Source: Bog-756 sp963699105
Lineage (GTDB): Bacteria; Actinomycetota; Acidimicrobiia; Acidimicrobiales; RAAP-2
Assembly: GCA_963699105.1 (NCBI GenBank)
Contig: CAVOTI010000001.1
Span: 1,302,001 to 1,366,000, forward strand
Length of the DNA: 64,000 nucleotides
Direction of reading: 5' to 3'
The position numbers and the translations under genes are program-made. The notes under the pieces are model-generated. The model was not told where the DNA came from, did no database searches, and saw only the letters and a list, made by a program, of their open reading frames with translations. Of this stretch, positions 7,946-15,683 are shown piece after piece; position 1 is the first letter of the stretch; each line of letters opens with the position of its first letter.

Positions 7946-9499
7946 ATGGCCGAGCGACACGTCACCCGCCCCAACATCCTGCTCATCGTCTCGGACCAGG
8001 AGCGCCAGCGCTCGTGGCTCCCGGCCGGCGTCGCACTGCCCTGGCGGGACCGGCTGCGGGCGGAGGGCCTCGAGTTCACCGACTACTTCACCCACTCCTC
8101 CCCCTGCTCCCCCAGCCGGGCCAGCCTGTTCACCGGGCGCTACCTGCCGGGCCACGGGGTGCGTGGACAACGTGATCATGCCCGAGCACCACGAACTGCC
8201 CACCGCCACCCCCACCCTGGGCTCCCTCCTCGACGGCGCCGGCTACCGCTCGTCCTACATCGGCAAGTGGCACCTGTCCCACTCCCCCACCCCCGACATG
8301 GAGGCCTACGGCTTCGCCGACTGGGACGGCAACGACCGCCACTTCATGGGATGGGCCGGCACCGGGGTCCACTTCGACCCGATCATCGCCAGCAACGCCG
8401 CCCACTGGCTGACCGAGAACGCCCGCCCCGGGCCGGCGGGGGTCCCGGCGCAGCCGACGGGGCGGGCCGGAGGCAGCCGTGGTTCCTGACCGTGGCCCTG
8501 GTCAACCCCCACGACGTCATGTGGTTCCCGGTGGACCAGCCCGGCTACCGCGAGCAGCACCCCGACGACGTGGCCGCCATCCGCTCGGTGCTCGAGTCGG
8601 CGGCCTGGAAGGACGACGACCCGCTCCCGGTGTTCACCGACCCCTACCCCGAGGTCACCGACCAGCTGCCGTCCAACTTCGACGACGACCTCCACACCAA
8701 GCCCGAGGCCCACCGCCAGTGGCGATGGGACCAGCAGCACGGGCTATGGGGCTACATCGACCCGGCCGACACGGGAGCGTGGCTCCGCCATCTCGACTAC
8801 TACGTCCACCTCCACCGGTTGGCCGACCGGAACCTGGGAACGGTGCTGTCGGCCCTCGAGGCCTCGGGGGCCTGGGACGACACCATCGTCATCTTCACCT
8901 CCGACCACGGCGACATGTGCGGCTCCCACGGCCTGCGGTCCAAGGGACCCTTCGTCTACGACGAGATCATGCGGGTGCCGCTGTACATGAAGGTCCCCGG
9001 GATCACCGCGCCGGGTACGGTCACCTCCTCGCTCGGCTCCCACGTGGACCTGGCCGCCACCATCTGCTCGCTGGCCGGGGTGGATCCGGCCGCCTCCGCC
9101 GCCGACCGTGCAGGGCGCCGACCTGTCTCCGGTGCTGGCCGACCCGGCGGCCTCGGTGCGGGACCACATCCTCTTCGCCCAGGACTCGGCCCAGACCACC
9201 GCCCTCAACGACGTCCGCTACGCCCTGCGGGGCTTCTACGACGGCCGCACCAAGTACGCCCGCTACTACGGGGTCGGCGGCGGCAAGCCGTCGACGGGAC
9301 TGTGGGGCCGGCCACCGGGGCACAAGCTGTTCGACGTGGACTGCGCCTTCGACGACAACGACCACGAGTGGTACGACCACGATTCGGACCCCTCGAGATG
9401 GTCAATCTGGCCAACGAGCGGTCACGGCGGGCCGAGCTGCGCGACACCTACGAGCGGATGCGGGCCTACGAACGGGAGTCGTTCGTCACCTTCGCCTGA
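7946..9499 (+). CDS. Type I sulfatase (formylglycine-dependent), frameshifted
   Basis: From ATG 7946 (MAERHVTRPNILLIVSDQERQ) the N-terminal metal-binding strand leads to PCSPSRASLFTGR, the CxPxR signature whose Cys is converted to formylglycine. Further landmarks are IGKWHL, VALVNPHDVMW, IFTSDHGDMCGSHGLRSKGPFVYDE and a C-terminal part ending in RAYERESFVTFA. The protein alternates frames near 8158, 8470, 9105 and 9395; the shifts cancel, which points to indel errors in the sequence. Length (about 515 residues) is normal for arylsulfatase/choline-sulfatase-like enzymes. No signal peptide is evident, so it appears cytoplasmic. It is divergent from the Ltp operon across a shared promoter region; a link to sulfated sterols is speculative. 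Confidence 0.87.
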   Translation: MAERHVTRPNILLIVSDQERQRSWLPAGVALPWRDRLRAEGLEFTDYFTHSSPCSPSRASLFTGRYLPGHGVRGQRDHARAPRTAHRHPHPGLPPRRRRLPLVLHRQVAPVPLPHPRHGGLRLRRLGRQRPPLHGMGRHRGPLRPDHRQQRRPLADRERPPRAGGGPGAADGAGRRQPWFLTVALVNPHDVMWFPVDQPGYREQHPDDVAAIRSVLESAAWKDDDPLPVFTDPYPEVTDQLPSNFDDDLHTKPEAHRQWRWDQQHGLWGYIDPADTGAWLRHLDYYVHLHRLADRNLGTVLSALEASGAWDDTIVIFTSDHGDMCGSHGLRSKGPFVYDEIMRVPLYMKVPGITAPGTVTSSLGSHVDLAATICSLAGVDPAASAADRAGRRPVSGAGRPGGLGAGPHPLRPGLGPDHRPQRRPLRPAGLLRRPHQVRPLLRGRRRQAVDGTVGPATGAQAVRRGLRLRRQRPRVVRPRFGPLEMVNLANERSRRAELRDTYERMRAYERESFVTFA

Positions 9500-9511
9500 C
9501 CGGGGCGAGGC

Positions 9512-9530
9512 GGGCCGGCACGGCCGGCCC
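9512..9530. terminator. GC hairpin between convergent genes
   Basis: GGGCCGG and CCGGCCC form a 7-bp stem with a 5-base loop between the sulfatase end (9499) and the end of the phosphatase gene (9595). No T-run follows, so it would be a non-canonical terminator that serves either direction. Confidence 0.35.
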
Positions 9531-9594
9531 GGGCCGGGCGGGGGCGATTCGGGGCCGGGCCGAGCCGGTTGCCAAAGGCCGTCGCCGGATACGG

Positions 9595-10176
9595 TCAGCC
9601 GGGGCCGAGTACCCGGTCGGACAGGGCGTCGGTCAGTCCCCGGCAGCCGGCGACCACCAGATCGAGGCAGGCCTCGAACTCGGGATCGTCGCCGTAGTAG
9701 GGGTCGGGAATGTCGACGGCTCCCCCGGCCCTGGGGTCGAAGCTCCGCAGCATGACCAGACGTCGGTCGTGGCGGTCGTCGCCCGCCTGGCCCCGGCCCA
9801 GGCTCAACAGGGTCTGCTGGTGGCCCCGGTCCAGGCACACCAGGAGATCGGTGGTCGGGAACGACCGGACGTCGAACTTCCGGGCCCGGTGGCCATGGTC
9901 GACGTACCCTCGCCGCTCCAGTGCGGCCCGGGCTCTCGGATCCATCGGTTCCCCCTCGTGCCAGCCTCCTGTGCCGGCGCTGGACACCTCGAGGTGGTCG
10001 GCCAGGTCGGTCCCGTCCGGCAGCGTGGCGCCCCGGGCCATGGTCCGGAGGACCACGTCGGCCATCGGCGACCGGCAGATGTTGCCGGTACAGACGAAGC
10101 AGACGGCCAGCGGCGTCGCCTCCGGCCGGGCGGCTCGGTCGGCATCGGTGGGCGGCGGCACCGGGACATTCTGCAC
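9595..10176 (-). CDS. Low-molecular-weight protein tyrosine phosphatase
   Basis: A 193-residue protein from GTG 10176. After a short N-terminal extension rich in Pro and Ala, the P-loop VCFVCTGNICRSPMAD supplies the C(X)5R active site (Cys29, Arg35). The general acid lies in the C-terminal DIPDPYYGDD motif. The intervening SSAGTGGWHEGEPMDPRA is typical for the family. In bacteria these enzymes often remove phosphate from tyrosine kinases or proteins that control polysaccharide export or stress. No kinase is adjacent. It is transcribed away from the PPOX gene; the intergenic region contains a perfect 34-bp palindrome. Confidence 0.93.
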   Translation of the reverse strand: MQNVPVPPPTDADRAARPEATPLAVCFVCTGNICRSPMADVVLRTMARGATLPDGTDLADHLEVSSAGTGGWHEGEPMDPRARAALERRGYVDHGHRARKFDVRSFPTTDLLVCLDRGHQQTLLSLGRGQAGDDRHDRRLVMLRSFDPRAGGAVDIPDPYYGDDPEFEACLDLVVAGCRGLTDALSDRVLGPG

Positions 10177-10222
10177 CGCCGCCGGTCTCCTTCCGCCACG
10201 GTGGCGGCCACCGGCCCGGGGC

Positions 10223-10256
10223 CCTGGCCGGGCCCCGGGCCCGGGGCCCGGCCAGG
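10223..10256. repeat. Perfect 34-bp GC palindrome
   Basis: Two 17-base arms, CCTGGCCGGGCCCCGGG and its exact complement, abut with no spacer. Apart from one T and one A it is all G and C. It lies between the divergent phosphatase and PPOX genes, so it could be a regulator site or a cruciform-forming element. A zero-length loop argues against a simple terminator hairpin. Confidence 0.6.
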
Positions 10257-10341
10257 ACGGCCGGCTCTCGGAGCCACCGTCGTCGTCCCGCCGGTACGCT
10301 GCGCCGAGAGTCCCGGCACGGGTTCCTCAGGAAAGGACGAG

Positions 10342-10850
10342 ATGAGCGATCAGCAACCGCTACAGCAGATGGGCCACGGGGTCAACCAGCGCGATCTCAT
10401 CAAGATGACTCCCCAGGAGATCGAGGCCTTCCTCCACGAGCGACGGCCCATGACCATGTGCACCATCAACCACGACGGCTCCATCCACGCCGTGGCCATG
10501 TGGTACGGCTTCCTCGACGGGGCGATCGCCATCGAGACCAAGGCCAAGGCCCAAAAGGCGGTCAACCTGGCCCGCGACCCCCGGCTCACGTGCATGTTCG
10601 AGGACGGTGACTACTACGAGGAGCTCCGGGGGGTGGAGCTGGTGGGCCGGGCCCAGATCATCGACGACCCGGACCAGATGTGGAAACTGGGGGTCAACCT
10701 GTTCGAGCGGTACTACGGCGCCTACACCGAGGAACTGCGGCCCATGGTCGAGGCCATGCTCAACAAGCGCATCGTGGCCAGGCTCGAGGTGGAGCGCACG
10801 GTGTCGTGGGACCACCGCAAGCTCGGACTCCCCCCACCCGACCCGGCTGA
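10342..10850 (+). CDS. PPOX-class (pyridoxamine 5'-phosphate oxidase-like) F420/FMN-binding protein
   Basis: From ATG 10342, preceded by an AGGAAAGGA ribosome site, the protein reads MSDQQPLQQMGHGVNQRD and MTPQEIEAFLHERRPMTMCTINHDGSIHAVAMWYGFLDG. The split-barrel segments AIETKAKAQKAVNLARDPRLTCMFEDG and ELRGVELVGRAQIID follow. These are typical of small PPOX/FDOR proteins in actinobacteria that bind FMN or F420. The frame as given has no stop until 12123; an indel in the C-run at about 10831-10836 would bring in the TGA at 10848-10850, giving about 168 residues. The end is therefore inferred. Confidence 0.78.
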
Positions 10851-11020
10851 CCGGCCCGGCCCGGTCGACGTCCGGCGGCCACCGCGACGACGGACACCCG
10901 TACCAGTCCGGAGCGGTCCCGGCCTGGGACTCGGGGGTGACGGGACCGGTCGTCCAATCCGACGTGGCGCCGGCGGGTCCGACCCTGGTAGCACTGTCGC
11001 CGACGAAGGGAGGGCCGGCG

Positions 11021-11809
11021 ATGATTCTCGATCGCTTCCAGCTGAAGGGCAAGGCGGCCATCGTGACCGGAGCGGGCCGGGGGATCGGGGCCGCCACCGC
11101 CATCGGACTGGCCGAGGCCGGGGCCGATGTGCTGATCTCGGCGCGGACCGCCAGCCAGTTGGCCCAGGTGGCCGAAGCGGTGGAGGCGGTGGGTCGACAA
11201 GCGGTGGCGGTGCCGGCCGACCTGAGCGATCTCGAGGCGGTGGCCGCCCTGGTCGACCGGGCCGGCCAGGCCTTCGGCCGGCTCGACCTGGTGGTCAACA
11301 ACGTCGGCGGCGCCATGCCCCGGCCGTTCATGGACACCTCACCGGGCCGCCTGGAGCAGGCGTTCCACTTCAACGTGTCCACCGCCCACGCCCTGCTCCG
11401 CCCGGCCGTGCCCCTCATGCTGGAAGGAGACGGGGGTTCGGTGGTGAACATCTCGTCGGCCATGGGACGGCTGGCCGGCCGCGGCTACCTGGCCTACGGA
11501 ACGGCCAAGGGGGCTCTGGCCCACTACACCCGGCTGGCCGCCGCCGATCTGGCCCCCCGCATCCGGGTCAACGCCATCGCCGTGGGTTCGGTGGCCACCT
11601 CGGCCCTGGACATCGTGATGCAGACCGACGAGCTCCGGGTGGCGCTGGAGGAGGGCACGCCGCTCAAGCGCATCGGTCAGCCCGAGGAGATCGCCGCCGC
11701 CATCGTCTACCTGGCCTCGGAAGCCGGTGCCTACGTGACCGGCAAGATCCTGGAGGTCGACGGGGGCATCGAGGCGCCCAACCTGGACATGGGCATTCCC
11801 GACGTATGA
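11021..11809 (+). CDS. Short-chain dehydrogenase/reductase
   Basis: 262 residues from ATG 11021, with AGGGAGGGC just upstream. The Rossmann motif is TGAGRGIGAATAIGLAEAG, the structural NNVGG is present, and the catalytic set is Ser in NISSAMG with YGTAK (YxxxK). The C-terminus VYLASEAGAYVTGKILEVDGG is classical SDR. The cofactor could be NAD(H) or NADP(H); the basic ARTASQL after strand 2 leans to NADP. It lies between the PPOX and the dihydrodipicolinate-reductase-like gene, all in one direction and closely spaced, so one metabolic operon is likely. The substrate is not evident. Confidence 0.92.
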   Translation: MILDRFQLKGKAAIVTGAGRGIGAATAIGLAEAGADVLISARTASQLAQVAEAVEAVGRQAVAVPADLSDLEAVAALVDRAGQAFGRLDLVVNNVGGAMPRPFMDTSPGRLEQAFHFNVSTAHALLRPAVPLMLEGDGGSVVNISSAMGRLAGRGYLAYGTAKGALAHYTRLAAADLAPRIRVNAIAVGSVATSALDIVMQTDELRVALEEGTPLKRIGQPEEIAAAIVYLASEAGAYVTGKILEVDGGIEAPNLDMGIPDV

Positions 11810-11866
11810 CCGGCACCTCGGATCCCCACCCTTCCCGCCCCCGCCACCCCGACCCAGAGGACTCTC

Positions 11867-12944
11867 ATGAACAGGACCTATCGGGTCGTCGCGTGGAGCA
11901 CCGGCAACGTCGGCCGGCATGCCCTGGCCGGCATCGACGCCCGACCCGATCTCGAACTGGTCGGGCCTGTGGGTGTCCAACCCCGAGAAGGTGGGCAGGG
12001 ACGCCGGTGACCTGGCCGGACTGGGCCGCACCCTCGGGGTGCCGGCCACCGACGACGTCGAGGCGCTCCTCGCCCTCGAGCCCGACGTGGTGGTGCACAC
12101 CGCCATGGCCGACCACCGGCTGATGGAGGCGATCGACGACCTGGAGCGCATCCTGCGAGCCGGCGTCAACGTGGTGTCCAGCGGGCCGGTCTTCCTCCAG
12201 TACCCCTACGGGGTGGTCGACGACGCGATGATCACGAGCCGGTCGGCCAGGCGGCGGTGGAGGGTGGGGTGTCGCTGTTCGTCAACGGCATCGACCCCGG
12301 GTTCGCCAACGACGCGCTCCCCCTGGTGCTGTCCGGGGTCAGCGAGCGCATCGACGAGGTGCGGGTGGCCGAGATCCTCAACTACGCCACCTACAACCAG
12401 CCGATGGTGATCTTCGACATCATGGGATTCGGGCGCCCCCTCGACGAGGTCCCCATGATCCTGCAGCCCGGAGTGCTGACCATGGCCTGGGGCAGCGTGG
12501 TCCGCCAGCTGGCAGCCGGGCTCGACGTCGAGCTCGACTCCGTCGAGGAGTGGTACGAGCGCGTGCCGGCCCCCGAGACGTTCGAGATCGACTCCGGGAC
12601 CATCGAGAAGGGGACGGCGGCGGCCCTGCACTTCGAGCTGCGGGGGATACGCGGCGGGAGGCCGGTGATCGTGCTCGAGCACGTGACCCGCCTGCAGGAC
12701 GATCTGGCTCCCGAGTGGCCCCAGCCCGCCGGACAAGGCTGCTACCGGGTGACCATCACCGGCGAGCCCAACTACACCCTCGACCTCCAGCTCCTCGGCA
12801 GCGACGGCGACCACAACACCGCCGGGCTGAAGGCCACGGCCATGCGACTGGTCAACGCCGTCCCGGCCGTGGTGGAGGGCCCCGCCGGGCCTGCTCACCG
12901 CCCTCGACCTGCCCCCGGTGTACGGACGCGGCCTGGTCACCTGA
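11867..12944 (+). CDS. Dihydrodipicolinate-reductase-like NAD(P)-binding protein (2,4-diaminopentanoate dehydrogenase-like), frameshifted
   Basis: From ATG 11867, MNRTYRVVAWSTGNVGRHALAGI is the Rossmann start shared by DapB-like and diaminopentanoate dehydrogenase-like proteins. After a shift near 11970 the reading continues with WVSNPEKVGRDAGDLAGLG, HTAMADHRLMEAIDDLERIL and VNVVSSGPVFLQYPYG. A second shift near 12235 leads to VSLFVNGIDPGFANDALPLVLSG and EILNYATYNQPMVIFDIMGFG, the long C-terminal domain common in mycobacterial homologues. A third shift near 12885 gives LTALDLPPVYGRGLVT and the TGA at 12942-12944. About 358 residues in total. Members are often near SDR and PPOX genes in lipid or xenobiotic loci. 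The substrate is unknown. Confidence 0.78.
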
Positions 12945-13027
12945 CCGGCCGGCCAGCACCCGGTCGACGCGGTCGGTGCACCGGGTCGCACGGTCGGGGG
13001 CTCGGCCCAAACTGTAGGGTCCGGGAC

Positions 13028-14977
13028 ATGGAGCCGGTGGGAGGTACGCCGTCGATGAGCATGGGCGGCCACGGCATGGGCGGCGGCCAGTTCGGCGGGG
13101 TCATGCGGTCCATGCGCCGGGACGACTCGGTCACCCAGCAGCACGTGACCAAGGGCACGGCCAGGCGGATGGTCCAGTTCGCCCGGCCCTACCGGAGGAT
13201 CCTCGCCTGGTTCCTGGTGCTGGTCGTGATCGATGCGGTGATCGGGGTCGTCAACCCGCTGCTGTTCCGGTCCATCATCGACAACGGCATCAAGCGACCA
13301 CAACAAGTCCCTGATCATCGGGCTGGCCCTGGCGGCGGCCGTACTGGCCATCGCTCGACACCGGACTGACCATCGGCATCCGCTGGGTGTCGGCCAAGGT
13401 CGGCGAAGGGCTCATCTTCGACATGCGGGCCCAGGTGTTCGAGCACATCCAGAAGATGCCCATCGCCTTCTTCACCCGGACCCAGACCGGGGCCCTGATC
13501 AGCCGGCTCAACAACGACGTCATCGGGGCCCAACAGGCGTTCACCGACACCTTGTCGTCCGTGGTCTCCAACCTGATCAGCGTGGTCCTGGTCCTGATCG
13601 TCATGTTCTTTCTGTCGTGGCAGATCACGGTGATCAGCCTGATCATCCTGCCGGTGTTCGTGTTGCCGGCCAAGCGCGTCGGACGCCGCCTGTCGGTCAT
13701 CACCCGGGAGTCCTACGCCCTCAACGCCCAGATGAACAACACCATGAACGAGCGGTTCAACGTGTCGGGGGCTCTGCTGGTCAAGCTGTTCGGCCGGCCC
13801 AAAGAGGAGAGGGAGGCGTTCGAGAGCAAGGCGGGCCGGGTGCGCGACATCGGGGTCACCCAGGCCATGTACGCCCGCTTCTTCATCGCCGCCCTCACCC
13901 TCACAGCCGCCCTGGCCACCGCGGTGGTCTACGGCTGGGGCGGCGTACAGGTGGTGGACGGGCAGCCTCGAGCTGGGGACCATCGTGGCCCTGGCCGCCT
14001 ACCTGACCCGGCTGTACGGCCCACTCACCGCCCTGTCCAACGTCCAGATCGACGTGATGACCGCCCTGGTGTCGTTCGACCGGGTGTTCGAGGTGCTCGA
14101 CCTGCCCCCGATGATCACCGACAACCCCGACGCCCGACCGATCCCACCGGGCCCGGCCCGCATCGAGTTCGATCACGTCGACTTCCGGTACCCGAGTGCC
14201 GAGGAGGTGTCGCTGGCCTCCCTCGAGTCGGTGGCCGTCCTCGACACCACGGTGTCGAGCCAGGTGCTGTTCGACGTCTCGCTTCACCGCCGAGCCCGGC
14301 CAGCTGGTAGCCCTGGTAGGGCCGTCCGGGGCGGGAAAGACCACCATCAGCCAGCTTCTCCCCCGCCTCTACGACGTCCAGTCGGGAGCTATCCGGATCA
14401 ACGGGCTCGACGTCCGGGACGCCACCATGGAATCGCTGACCGCCACCATCGGCGTGGTCACCCAGGACGCCCACCTCTTCCACGACACCATCCGGGCCAA
14501 CCTCCTCTATGCCAAGCCGGACGCCAACGACGGCGAGCTGGATGCCGCCCTGGCCGGCGCCCAGATCGCCACCATGGTCGACGGCCTGCCCGACGGGCTC
14601 GACACCGTGGTCGGTGATCGGGGCTACCGGCTGTCGGGCGGCGAGAAGCAGCGACTGGCCATCGCCCGCATACTGCTGAAGGCCCCCGAGGTGGTGGTGC
14701 TGGACGAGGCCACCGCCCATCTCGACTCCGAGTCCGAAGCCGCGGTGCAACAGGCCCTGGCCACCGCCCTCGCACGGTCGCACCTCGCTGGTCATCGCCC
14801 ACCGCCTGTCCACCGTCCGAGAAGCCGATGCGATTCTGGTGCTCGACCACGGCCGGATCGTGGAGAGCGGTCGCCACGACGAACTGTTGGCCGCGCGGCG
14901 GACTCTACGCCGAGCTCTACCGGATCCAGTTCCAGCGCCAAGAGCCCGGTCAGGTCGGATGGGACCATCGGCCCTAG
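13028..14977 (+). CDS. ABC exporter, fused permease and ATPase, multiply frameshifted
   Basis: A half-transporter of about 645 residues from ATG 13028. A Gly/Met-rich N-terminus (GGHGMGGGQFGG) precedes the ABC membrane domain, with ILAWFLVLVVIDAVIGVVNPLLF, LSSVVSNLISVVLVLIVMFFL and MNERFNVSGALLVKLFGRPKEE as the usual coupling region. The ATPase has GPSGAGKTT, VTQDAHLFHDTIR (Q-loop), YRLSGGEKQRLAIARIL (signature) and VVVLDEATAHLD (Walker B); the H-loop IAHRLSTVREAD is recovered in another frame. Shifts occur near 13300, 13365, 13965, 14280, 14780 and 14900. It resembles multidrug/lipid exporters of the MsbA/LmrA type. Despite the shifts every motif is present, so decay is unlikely. Confidence 0.85.
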
Positions 14978-14987
14978 CCGGGTCCGG

Positions 14988-15161
14988 GTGTTCGGTGGCC
15001 TGCTGCTGGTCCTCGCCGGCCTGTGGGTCGTGGCCGCCGGTCGGCTGTACCACCGCCTGTGGCTGGACATCATCGGGGCGGCCGTGCTGGTCCTCGGCGG
15101 CTACCTGTCACGTCTCGGACTGACCGGGCTGCGGCCTCCCCGACGGCCCACCAGGCCCTGA
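14988..15161 (+). CDS. Small two-helix membrane protein
   Basis: From GTG 14988, ten bases after the exporter stop, 57 residues are encoded. Two hydrophobic segments, FGGLLLVLAGLWVVAAG and LDIIGAAVLVLGGYL, are separated by a short basic loop, and the tail is Arg/Pro-rich. No family is recognised. Its position suggests co-transcription with the ABC exporter, perhaps as an accessory subunit, but no data in the sequence shows this. It could also be a non-functional open frame. Confidence 0.45.
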   Translation: MFGGLLLVLAGLWVVAAGRLYHRLWLDIIGAAVLVLGGYLSRLGLTGLRPPRRPTRP

Positions 15162-15218
15162 CACCGGTCCGTCCGGAACGGTGTCACCCAGACGAGGGGT
15201 CGGCGGCATCCTATAGAT

Positions 15219-15683
15219 GTGGAGGCGGCTGACAGCGAGCTGTACAGGAAGCACGCAGACGAACTGACCCGCTTCGCCACCGGGCTGGTGGGCCCCAGTG
15301 ATGCCGCCGATGTGGTCTCTGCGGCCGTTCTGACCTGCCTGAACACCGCGACCTGGCCCAGAGTGACCGACAAGCGTTCCTATCTGTATCGCAGCGTCTA
15401 CCACCAGGCCGCCGAGTTCCACCGGGCCTCCCACCGCCGTCGGGCCCGCGAGGAGCGGACCGCTCAGGCCGAATCGATCGAACCGCCGGACGTGCGGCCC
15501 GAGGTTCTGGCCGCAGTGTCCTCCCTCAGTGTCAAACAACGGGCCGTCGTCGTTCTCACCTATTGGGACGACCTGAACACGGCATCGATCGCCGCCCTCC
15601 TGAAAATCAGCGAGGGATCCGTGAAGCGTCATCTTGCCCGTGGCCGCTCACGTCTCAAGGAGGTTCTGCACGCCGATGACTGA
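15219..15683 (+). CDS. ECF-type RNA polymerase sigma factor
   Basis: 154 residues from GTG 15219. The sigma-70 region 2 is ELYRKHADELTRFATGLVG with the DAADVVSAAVLTCL segment. Region 4 is LAAVSSLSVKQRAVVVLTYWDDLNTASIAALLKISEGSVKRHLARGRSRL, with a clear helix-turn-helix. It has only regions 2 and 4, as expected for extracytoplasmic-function sigma factors. The TGA at 15681-15683 overlaps the ATG (15676) of the next gene by eight bases, a strong sign of translational coupling with its membrane-bound partner. Confidence 0.9.
   Translation: MEAADSELYRKHADELTRFATGLVGPSDAADVVSAAVLTCLNTATWPRVTDKRSYLYRSVYHQAAEFHRASHRRRAREERTAQAESIEPPDVRPEVLAAVSSLSVKQRAVVVLTYWDDLNTASIAALLKISEGSVKRHLARGRSRLKEVLHADD

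Noticed and set aside
8479..12123. A 1214-residue open frame across sulfatase, phosphatase, PPOX and SDR
   Set aside because: GC-rich DNA without stops; only the PPOX part matches a family, and the rest is Arg/Pro/Gly-rich shadow sequence.
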